Positions 56,582 through 64,000 of a stretch of 64,000 nt of DNA are shown in pieces. Source of the DNA: Myxococcales bacterium (GTDB taxonomy: Bacteria > Myxococcota_A > Polyangia > Polyangiales > Ga0077539). The notes beneath the pieces are model-generated. The model saw only the letters and a list, made by a program, of their open reading frames with translations. It was not told the origin of the DNA and made no database searches. Positions within the stretch are counted from its first letter, which is position 1; each line of letters begins with the position of its first letter. The position numbers were made by a program, and so were the translations under genes. The stretch lies in the NCBI GenBank assembly GCA_013298625.1, contig JAAFIF010000028.1, positions 1 to 64,000 of the forward strand, in the 5' to 3' direction.

Positions 56582-58093
56582 GTGTCGGACCTCCCCTCGC
56601 TCACCCCAGAGTCCGTGCGCGCCCTGCTGGCGTTGCTCGAGTCCATCGCGGACGACCGCGAGCGGCTCGCGGACCTCTCGCTCGAAGACCGCCGTCGACT
56701 CATGATCGCCGCGGGCCGCATCGCCCGCCCCGACCGCGACGAGGCCCGCAGCGTCGCCCGCGCGCTGCGAAAGAAAGAGCACGTTCAGAAGAAGAGCGCG
56801 ATCGAAGCGCAGCTCGACTCGACAGGGATCCGGCAGCTTCGCGCGATGCCCGTGTTCGTCACGCCAGAGCCCAGCGCGCCGCTGCTCGGCGCCGGAGAGG
56901 ACCGCGACGAAGAGCCCGACCGGCTGCTCGAAGCGCGCTGCTGCTACGTGTGCAAGAAGCGCTTCGAGACGCTGCATCACTTCTACGACCAGCTGTGCCC
57001 CGAGTGCGGCGAGTTCAATTTCACCAAGCGCACGCAGCGCGCGGACCTGCGCGGACGCACGGCGATCGTGACCGGCGGGCGCGTGAAGATCGGCTATCAA
57101 GCGGCGATCTTGCTGCTCCGCTCAGGGGCGCGAGTGCTCGTGACGACGCGGTTTCCCAGGGACGCCGCCGAGCGGTTCGCCCGCGAGCCGGACTTCGCCG
57201 CGTGGAGCGACCGCGTCGTGGTCCACGGCCTCGACCTTCGACACACGCCCTCGGTCGAGACGTTTGCGCACCACGTGCTGCAAACGGAGCCGCGACTTGA
57301 TTTCGTGATCCATAATGCCTGCCAGACCGTGCGTCGCCCCGCGGGCTTCTACGCGCACTTGATCGAGCGCGAGCTCGAGGGCCCGAAGGCCGCGGACGCC
57401 CACGTACGCCCGCTGCTCGCCGCGCACGAGGCGCTGCGACACGAGCACGCGCTGGCCAGGCTCGGCGCGTTCGACCCCGCCGTGGGGCTCACCGACGCGC
57501 CGGCGCTCTCGCAGCTCGCGCTGCTGTCGGAAGACACGCTCCGTGGAGGGGCCATCTTTCCGGACGGGCAGCTCGATCAGGACCTGCAGCAAGTGGATCG
57601 ACGCGAGCACAACAGCTGGCGCATGCGGATGCACGAGGTGCCCACGGTCGAGCTGCTCGAGGTGCAGCTCGTCAACGCCGTCGCGCCGTTCGTCCTCAAC
57701 GCGCGGCTCAAATCACTGATGCTGAAGAGCCCCGAGCGGGACAAGCACATCGTCAACGTGTCCGCGGTCGAAGGGCAGTTCTACCGCGAGCACAAGACCG
57801 ACAAGCACCCGCACACCAACATGGCCAAAGCGGCGCTCAACATGATGACCCGCACCAGCGCGCGCGACTACGCCCGCGACGGAATCCACATGAACGCCGT
57901 CGACACCGGCTGGGTCACCGACGAAGACCCCGGCCACATCGCCGAGAAGAAGCGCGAAGTGCACGGGTTTCACCCGCCCCTCGACATCGTCGACGGCGCC
58001 GCCCGCATCGTGGACCCCATCATCCACGGCGCGAACACCGGCGAGCATTTTTATGGGCTCTTTTTCAAGGACTACCGCGCCGTCCCCTGGTGA
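56582..58093 (+). CDS. SDR oxidoreductase with N-terminal zinc-binding segment
   Basis: CCYVCKKRFETLHHFYDQLCPECGEFNFTKR; GRTAIVTGGRVKIGYQAAI; VNVSAVEGQFY; GTG start. Confidence 0.85.
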   Translation: MSDLPSLTPESVRALLALLESIADDRERLADLSLEDRRRLMIAAGRIARPDRDEARSVARALRKKEHVQKKSAIEAQLDSTGIRQLRAMPVFVTPEPSAPLLGAGEDRDEEPDRLLEARCCYVCKKRFETLHHFYDQLCPECGEFNFTKRTQRADLRGRTAIVTGGRVKIGYQAAILLLRSGARVLVTTRFPRDAAERFAREPDFAAWSDRVVVHGLDLRHTPSVETFAHHVLQTEPRLDFVIHNACQTVRRPAGFYAHLIERELEGPKAADAHVRPLLAAHEALRHEHALARLGAFDPAVGLTDAPALSQLALLSEDTLRGGAIFPDGQLDQDLQQVDRREHNSWRMRMHEVPTVELLEVQLVNAVAPFVLNARLKSLMLKSPERDKHIVNVSAVEGQFYREHKTDKHPHTNMAKAALNMMTRTSARDYARDGIHMNAVDTGWVTDEDPGHIAEKKREVHGFHPPLDIVDGAARIVDPIIHGANTGEHFYGLFFKDYRAVPW

Positions 58094-58114
58094 AGCGAGA
58101 AGCGCGGTCCCCGC

Positions 58115-58672
58115 TCAGCCGACGCTCTTGCGCAGCTCGCTCGCCGCCTCGCGCGTCGCGCTCTCGTCGGCGATGTCCTCGATGCGACGCAGCCGCTGCT
58201 GCAACAGCGGCTTGTGCCGCGGCGGCTTGCGCAAGAAGCTCTTGCGCAGCTTCTCGATCGCCTCGCGCACCCGCCCTTCGTCGCGGTGCTCGAGCAGCTG
58301 AAGCCAGCCCTCTTGATCGTCCTCTTCGAGCGCGTAGCCCGCGTAGAAGAACGCCTCAGCCGCATCGGTGATCGCGTGCGACCCCTGCGCCTTCAGCAAG
58401 CGCGCGTGCATCTCTTCGAGCGAGTACTTCTTGGCCATCTTGCGCACGGGCTTCGCGTCGCCGTCGGCGCTCGGCTCAGCGGGCGCGGGCGCGACAGCGT
58501 CCACGATCACCCGCGGCAGCGGCTCGGGTTCGACCGCTTTCTTCAGCGCTTCGAGGGCGCCAGGCTTCGCTTCGACGGCGTCGCCGATGCGCGCCTTCTT
58601 CGCCTTCGTGGGCGAGTCGGCATGATAGGTCTGTGTTCGCGTACGATTTCCGCGACGACGGTCACGTTGCAT
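58115..58672 (-). CDS. Hypothetical protein
   Basis: 185-aa ORF with basic N-terminus and helical C-terminus. Confidence 0.6.
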   Translation of the reverse strand: MQRDRRRGNRTRTQTYHADSPTKAKKARIGDAVEAKPGALEALKKAVEPEPLPRVIVDAVAPAPAEPSADGDAKPVRKMAKKYSLEEMHARLLKAQGSHAITDAAEAFFYAGYALEEDDQEGWLQLLEHRDEGRVREAIEKLRKSFLRKPPRHKPLLQQRLRRIEDIADESATREAASELRKSVG

Positions 58673-58883
58673 GAGTGACGCTCCGGGCTTCGGTGCAGAG
58701 AGACAGTGCTCGCGCGAAGCAACGAGGCTCACGAGTGTAGCCGGTCCCGCGAAATGCAAGCACCCAAACTGCGAGCCCGCTCCGCGCCCACAGCGAAGCG
58801 GCAGGGCTCGCACCGCGGTTTGCCGCGTCGCGTCATACGCGCTATGAAGTTCAATCACGATGGCCATGACGAGAGGAGTCGCG

Positions 58884-59540
58884 ATGTCGAGCCCCGCGCA
58901 GCATGCGCCCCCCGAAGTGCGCGTGATCTTCGAGCCCAAGGACGGCAGCACGCCGATCACGATCCGATCGATCCGCCCCGATGACCGCGAAGAGCTGCGC
59001 GACGGGTTTCGCAAGCTCTCGCCGATCTCGCGGTATCAGCGGTTCTTCTCAGAGATCCAAGAGCTCACCGAGCAGCAGCTCGACTACCTCACGCAGGTGG
59101 ACGGGGTGAACCACGTGGCGCTGGTGGCGAGCGTTCCGACCGCGGATTTGCGGCTCGAACGGGGCTTAGGGGTCGCGCGCTTCGTGCGCCTGAAGGACGA
59201 GCACGACGTCGCAGAGGTCGCGCTCACCGTGAGCGACGAGGCGCAGCACAAGGGCATCGGCTCGGCGCTGTTGACGGCGCTCACCGCCGCCGCGCGCCAC
59301 AGCGGGATCCATCGATTTCGCATGCAAGTGCTCGCGATCAACAGCTCGATGATCGGGCTGCTCAAGCACTGCGGCGCCGTCGAGATCCCCAGCGACGAGA
59401 GCGACGTGCGCGTCTTCGAGATCCCCCTGACGTACGAGGGCTGCGAGGCCACCGCGGCGCACGCCGAGCGCGGCTGGATCGGCGCGATCGAAGCCCTCGG
59501 ACGCTCGCTCACGGCGAAGGCGAAGCTGGACTCGCAGTGA
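58884..59540 (+). CDS. GNAT-family N-acetyltransferase
   Basis: ITIRSIRPDDREELRDGFRKLSPISRYQRFF; VSDEAQHKGIGSALLTAL. Confidence 0.88.
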   Translation: MSSPAQHAPPEVRVIFEPKDGSTPITIRSIRPDDREELRDGFRKLSPISRYQRFFSEIQELTEQQLDYLTQVDGVNHVALVASVPTADLRLERGLGVARFVRLKDEHDVAEVALTVSDEAQHKGIGSALLTALTAAARHSGIHRFRMQVLAINSSMIGLLKHCGAVEIPSDESDVRVFEIPLTYEGCEATAAHAERGWIGAIEALGRSLTAKAKLDSQ

Positions 59541-59836
59541 AGATCGAGCTGTCGTTCGAGCACGCCCTGCCGATCGAGACCGTGCGCGAGCGGCTCGACG
59601 CGCGCGCGCGCTACTGGGCCGAGAAGAAGCCCGCCCTCGGGATCGCGGGCGCGTACCGATGGGTGAGCCCCGCGCGCGCCGAAGGGGCCGCGCGCGGAGG
59701 AAAGGGCTGGGTCGAAATCACCGAGGCTCAGGTGCGGCTCGGCGGAGAGCTGCCCTTCTTCGCCCGGCCTTTTCGCGGGCGAATCGAGGCCTTCTTGCGC
59801 GACGAAGCGACCGCGGTGCTCTCTTCGCCGGCCTGA
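59537..59836 (+). CDS. Small protein, possibly polyhydroxyalkanoate granule-associated (PHA_gran_rgn-like)
   Basis: 99 aa; 4-nt overlap with the GNAT gene; 3' end overlaps mutY. Confidence 0.6.
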   Translation: MKIELSFEHALPIETVRERLDARARYWAEKKPALGIAGAYRWVSPARAEGAARGGKGWVEITEAQVRLGGELPFFARPFRGRIEAFLRDEATAVLSSPA

Positions 59837-60852
59837 GCGACGGCGTCGAGGATCACCCGCGTGACCTTCGGGATCGCGAGCGCGTCCAGCGAGTCGAGCG
59901 CGACGAACGAGCCTTCGCGCGCGGGAGCAGCGTCGTCGATGAAGCTCGCGGCGCGCACGGTGATCTGCATGCGCGCGTGGGTGAGCACGTGCACGACCTC
60001 GGCGATCACGGGGCCGTCGCGCAGCCCGTCGAGCGCCGCACCGTCGAGCGCGAGCGGCGGAACGAGCATGCCCTTCCACCGATCGAGGTGCGCCGGCGGA
60101 GGCCCGAGCCAAAAGGCTCCGCGCTCGTCTCGGACGACCAGGGCCGTCCAGCGCTCGGCGCGCGGCGCTTTCTTCGGCGGCTTCTCGGGGTAGCGCTCGG
60201 GCTCGGCCGCGGCGGACGCCGCGCAGTGCGCGCGCACGGGGCAGAGCAGACACCGCGGCGAGGCGGGGGTGCACACCGTCGCGCCGAGCTCCATGAGCGA
60301 TTGGTTGACGTCGCCGGCGCGGGGGTCTCGAGCGAAGGCGCGCGCGAGGTCCCACAGTGATTTTCGCTGTGTTTTTGCTCGCGGATCGCCGGGCATCGCG
60401 GCGAGGCGAGAGAGCACTCGCTCGACGTTTCCGTCGAGGACGGGCTCGCGCAGGTCGAAGGCGATCGAGGCGATGGCGCCCGCGGTGTAGTCCCCCACGC
60501 CGGGGATCTTCTTGAGCGCGTCGATGTCCGCGGGCAGCGCGCCGTTGTGCTCGCGCACGACGTGCTTGGCGCCCGCGTGCAGCATGCGCGCGCGGCGGTA
60601 GTAGCCGAGGCCGGACCAGAGCGCGAGGACGTCGGCCTCGGGGGCTTCAGCGAGCGCCCTGACGCCCTCGAAGCGCGCGAGAAACCGCTGAAAATACGGG
60701 ATCACCGTCTCGACCCGCGTCTGCTGAAGCATCACTTCGCTGACCCAGATCGCGTACGGGTCCTTCGTCTCTCGCCACGGCATGGCGCGCTTGTGCGCGT
60801 CGTAGTGCGCGAGCAGCAGCGCCCGCGCCTCGGCGATCGAGCGCTCGCTCAT
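59728..60852 (-). CDS. mutY: A/G-specific adenine glycosylase
   Basis: AMPWRETKDPYAIWVSEVMLQQTRVETVIPYF; IPGVGDYTAGAIASIAF; CTPASPRCLLCPVRAHC Fe-S motif. Confidence 0.96.
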   Translation of the reverse strand: MSERSIAEARALLLAHYDAHKRAMPWRETKDPYAIWVSEVMLQQTRVETVIPYFQRFLARFEGVRALAEAPEADVLALWSGLGYYRRARMLHAGAKHVVREHNGALPADIDALKKIPGVGDYTAGAIASIAFDLREPVLDGNVERVLSRLAAMPGDPRAKTQRKSLWDLARAFARDPRAGDVNQSLMELGATVCTPASPRCLLCPVRAHCAASAAAEPERYPEKPPKKAPRAERWTALVVRDERGAFWLGPPPAHLDRWKGMLVPPLALDGAALDGLRDGPVIAEVVHVLTHARMQITVRAASFIDDAAPAREGSFVALDSLDALAIPKVTRVILDAVAQAGEESTAVASSRKKASIRPRKGRAKKGSSPPSRT

Positions 60853-60901
60853 CAATGGGGAACCGTCTGTGTGCACCGAGCGTATGATGCCCCCGGTTAC
60901 C

Positions 60902-61432
60902 ATGGCGTCGCCCTCTCGTCGCTCGATCATCATCGCCGCGCTCGCGCTCGCTTCACAGGGCTGCGTGATGAGCGCGGTCATGCCTGGGCTCATCGAAGCG
61001 CCGCAGATTCAGGCGCGCGCGGTGCAGTTTCTCGGCGCCAACGCGGGCACGGCGACGATGCGCGTCGAGCTGGTCGGGTACAACCCCAACTCGTTTGCGC
61101 TGTACGCGGCGAACCTGCGCGCTGAGATCTCGGTCAACGGACGCAGCGTGGGGACGGTGGACGCGACGTTCTCGCAGGTGCTCCCCGCGAGGAGGCCGCT
61201 GGTGGTGCTCGTCGAGGTCAACGTCTCGCGCATGGGCGGCGCGATCAGCGGCCCGGTGCGAGTGTCTCCGTCGTGGGGCGGCTCGGGGGGACCGATGGTG
61301 ATCGAGGGCGCGCCGCAGGCGCTGCCGTTTCGCGTGGACGGCGCCCTCTCGTTTCGCAGCCGCTACGGCGACGTGAGCGTCCCGTGGGGCTTTCAAGGCG
61401 CGGCGCAGTCGAGCGTGTTCGCGAGCTGGTGA
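60902..61432 (+). CDS. LEA type-2-like lipoprotein
   Basis: Lipobox LASQGC; VELVGYNPNSFALYAANLRAEISVNGRSVGT. Confidence 0.7.
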   Translation: MASPSRRSIIIAALALASQGCVMSAVMPGLIEAPQIQARAVQFLGANAGTATMRVELVGYNPNSFALYAANLRAEISVNGRSVGTVDATFSQVLPARRPLVVLVEVNVSRMGGAISGPVRVSPSWGGSGGPMVIEGAPQALPFRVDGALSFRSRYGDVSVPWGFQGAAQSSVFASW

Positions 61433-61495
61433 GCGCGCGGCGCGCCCCGCCCGAAGCGACGCGTCAGCGCCCCGTCTCACGCCCCCAGCGGACCG

Positions 61496-63319
61496 TCACT
61501 CGCCAGCAGCGGCCTGTTCACGGCGAAACACGCGAAACACGAACTCACCCGAGCCGTGGCGCGAGGCGATCGTCACGCGGTAGCTGCCCGCGGTGCGCGC
61601 GCAGAACCGGGCCGTCGGAAACGCGGTGAACGTCCGGTCCTCGGCCACGGTCTGCCCGTCTTTTTGCACGGTGAGATCGAGGTCGCTCACGCCGTTGCCG
61701 CCGACGCCGACGAACGCGTAGCACTGGTTGGCGCGCAGCGAGACGTTGCGCTGCGTGTTGGCGCCCTCGCGGATCTGCGCGCGCACGATGTCGAACGACG
61801 CGTCGCCCTGGTAGCCGTCCGACTGCAGCACGCGCGTGACCTCGGCGTTGCGCACGAAGGCGATGCCGCTGAGGCCCGCGCCGCTCGTCCCGCCGGACCA
61901 GCGAAAGAGCCCCAAGCGATAGGCGCCGCCGCCGCTCGCCATGCGAACGGTCACGCGAAACTGCCCCGCCGCCGGCGCGCACAGACGCACGATGGCCTTG
62001 GGGTCCTGCGCGTAGTCGCGGTCCACCGGGCGGTTGTTCGCGTCGTTGAGGTCGATGTCGAGGTCGCGCACGCGCGACTCACCGACGGCCATGATCGCGT
62101 AGCACTGCCCCGCGGCCAGGTTGACCGTCTCGTCCGCGGTCTGCCCTTCGGTGAGCGTGCGGTTGAGCGGCGCGGCTTCGGGCTGATAGCCGACCGATTG
62201 GAGGCTGGATTGCTGCGAGTTCCACGCGTCGTCGATGTCGTTGCCGCCGCCCGAGGACTGCGCGAGGGACATCGAGGTTTGCGTGACCTGCGCCGAGCTC
62301 GGCTGCGCGCTGCGGGCGTATGCGGCGACCCAGATGGGGCCTTCGCCTTCGGCCATGCGCGGGCGCAGCGTGTACTGCGCGGCGCTCGTCACGCACACGT
62401 CGCGCAGGACCGCGTCGACGTCCGCGCGCTCGTCGCGCTGAAGGACCGTGCCCTGCGCGTCGTAGAGATAGAGGTCTCCGTCGCGCGTGCCCGGTCCGCC
62501 GAAGGTCGCGAACGTGTAGCAGAATCCCTCGCGAAGCGCGGCGGGCAGCGAAGAGACGTCGCCGCGTCCGAGCATCGTGGCGCGCGGGGTGACCACCATC
62601 TGGTAGCCCTGCCCTTGCAGCTGCTGGGTGAGCGCGGCCACGCGTCGCTGCGTCGCCGCGTCGATCGTCGTCGGCGCCGCGCGCTGCGATCCGCCCGCGG
62701 ACCACACGCCCGCGATCATCGCGCTCGTCGACGGAGCGCCCTGAAAGAGCTGGTAGTGCACCTCGCCGGCGCCCGCGCCCACCATCACGCGCGGAAAGTA
62801 ATACCCATACTCGTACGCGCAGAACGACACCCACGGGTGCGCGTCGCCGCGAGAGTAGTAGCCGATGTTGCCGCCGGACGGCGCGGACACGGTCATCGCG
62901 AGCGACGTGATCCCGGGCCCCGCCACGGCCACGGCCACGTAGCAGTTGCCTGGCTGCGGCATGAACCCGTACGACGTGAGCCCTCCGGCCGTGCGCCGCG
63001 CGTGAAGCGCCTGCGACGCCGGCGCGTAGCCCTGCGCGCGAAGCGTCTGCGCGACGGCGTCGAGCTGCACGGCGGGGGGCGCTCCGGGCGGGGCGCTGAC
63101 TGTGCCCGGGGCGGTCGCGCCGGTGTTTCCGGTGCCAGCGTTGAGGGTAGTCGACGCGCCGCCGCCCGCGGGCGTCACGACGACGTTGTTGCCTCCGCCG
63201 CTGACGCCGACGCCTCCGGCGCCCATGTCGATCCCCCCGTAGAATCGGGGAGAGGTGAGGTTGCAGCCCACGGCCAGCAACGCGAGCCCAGCGAACACAG
63301 AACACCGCGAAGAAGTCAT
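61496..63319 (-). CDS. Lipoprotein with four tandem divergent copies of an unrecognised domain
   Basis: Lipobox LALLAVGC; repeated LxxxGY...(F/Q/N)CY...DLDL...C...G.Y.V units. Confidence 0.78.
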   Translation of the reverse strand: MTSSRCSVFAGLALLAVGCNLTSPRFYGGIDMGAGGVGVSGGGNNVVVTPAGGGASTTLNAGTGNTGATAPGTVSAPPGAPPAVQLDAVAQTLRAQGYAPASQALHARRTAGGLTSYGFMPQPGNCYVAVAVAGPGITSLAMTVSAPSGGNIGYYSRGDAHPWVSFCAYEYGYYFPRVMVGAGAGEVHYQLFQGAPSTSAMIAGVWSAGGSQRAAPTTIDAATQRRVAALTQQLQGQGYQMVVTPRATMLGRGDVSSLPAALREGFCYTFATFGGPGTRDGDLYLYDAQGTVLQRDERADVDAVLRDVCVTSAAQYTLRPRMAEGEGPIWVAAYARSAQPSSAQVTQTSMSLAQSSGGGNDIDDAWNSQQSSLQSVGYQPEAAPLNRTLTEGQTADETVNLAAGQCYAIMAVGESRVRDLDIDLNDANNRPVDRDYAQDPKAIVRLCAPAAGQFRVTVRMASGGGAYRLGLFRWSGGTSGAGLSGIAFVRNAEVTRVLQSDGYQGDASFDIVRAQIREGANTQRNVSLRANQCYAFVGVGGNGVSDLDLTVQKDGQTVAEDRTFTAFPTARFCARTAGSYRVTIASRHGSGEFVFRVFRREQAAAGE

Positions 63320-63405
63320 TGTCCCGATCCTTTGCCGTGATACGGCGCGGGCACAGTGATACTTCGCACTGCGGTGCAGTTTCCAGGGCCCAGACGGACA
63401 CTTCG

Positions 63406-63897
63406 ATGAGCGAGGCGTCGCCAGCATCCCCCCGCAGCCCGAATGAACGGTGGTTCATCGCCGCCGCGCTCGCGCTCGTGTGGCTCGGGGCGCTCGCCGC
63501 GCTCTGGTCGGTCCTGTGTCGGCAGTCGCCGGGCTCTTCGTACCTCGTGCGGGGCTATTACGAGCCGATCGAGGCCCTCGCCCAGCGGCTGTGGACCGTG
63601 GCGGCGATCACCGTCGGGTGCGCGCGGCTGGCCTCGCGCGGGGCGCTCTTCAGCAGAGAAAACACCGCGCGGGCGTGGGTGATCTTCGCGCTCTGGCTCG
63701 CGGGCGCGAGCCTCTCGACCGGCGCCATGACCTACTCAGGCGCGACCGGAACGCTCGGCGTCCAAGCGCGCGACAGCGGCCAGCCCGCGCATCGGGTGCT
63801 GGTCGTTCGGTGGGCAGGAGGCGCGCTGCTGCTCGCCGCGCTCGCTGCGGCGCAGCGCTCGATCCTGCGCGGCGCCGACGAGCTCACGTCCCGTTGA
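63406..63897 (+). CDS. Hypothetical membrane protein
   Basis: 163 aa with several hydrophobic segments. Confidence 0.6.
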   Translation: MSEASPASPRSPNERWFIAAALALVWLGALAALWSVLCRQSPGSSYLVRGYYEPIEALAQRLWTVAAITVGCARLASRGALFSRENTARAWVIFALWLAGASLSTGAMTYSGATGTLGVQARDSGQPAHRVLVVRWAGGALLLAALAAAQRSILRGADELTSR

Positions 63898-64000
63898 AGA
63901 CCACGATCTTCTCGAGCATCGCGGAGAACGCCGCGAGCTCGCGCTCGTCGAGCACGCCGATCGCCGCCTCGAGCGCGCCGGTCGCGTGCGGGTCCACCCG
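63884..64000 (-). CDS. Partial CDS running off the window (C-terminus ...LDERELAAFSAMLEKIVVFNGT*)
   Basis: Open frame to the window edge; MarR-like C-terminus is only a guess. Confidence 0.4.
   Translation of the reverse strand, partial: RVDPHATGALEAAIGVLDERELAAFSAMLEKIVVFNGT

Overview
This is a 64 kb high-GC, densely coding chromosomal window. Eukaryote-like Ser/Thr kinases, two DUF2378-like paralogues, sigma54 activators, MopE-like and Cys-repeat surface lipoproteins suggest a myxobacterium (inference). I support about 50 CDSs. Anchors recognised with confidence are rpsB-tsf, glgX, mutY, a TIGR03960-type radical SAM protein, two GMC oxidoreductases, two aldehyde dehydrogenases, two sigma54 enhancer-binding proteins, three Ser/Thr kinases (two fused to AAA/TPR regions), a UMF1-type MFS transporter, and GT1 and GT2 glycosyltransferases. 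I saw no rRNA, tRNA, CRISPR array, transposase or prophage. The most interesting non-gene signal is a mosaic repeat family with one copy at about 131-345 and an inverted pair at about 12190-12383 / 12545-12735. Other leads are a large hairpin between rpsB and tsf, a recurring 14-mer TTGAATNGTGGTGC around an alcohol/aldehyde oxidation cluster, a radical SAM gene translationally coupled to an unknown protein, a lipoprotein built of four copies of an unrecognised domain, and a Gly/Arg-rich tail on ribosomal protein S2. No similarity searches were run. Family calls come from motif recognition in the supplied translations, and start codons are best guesses.
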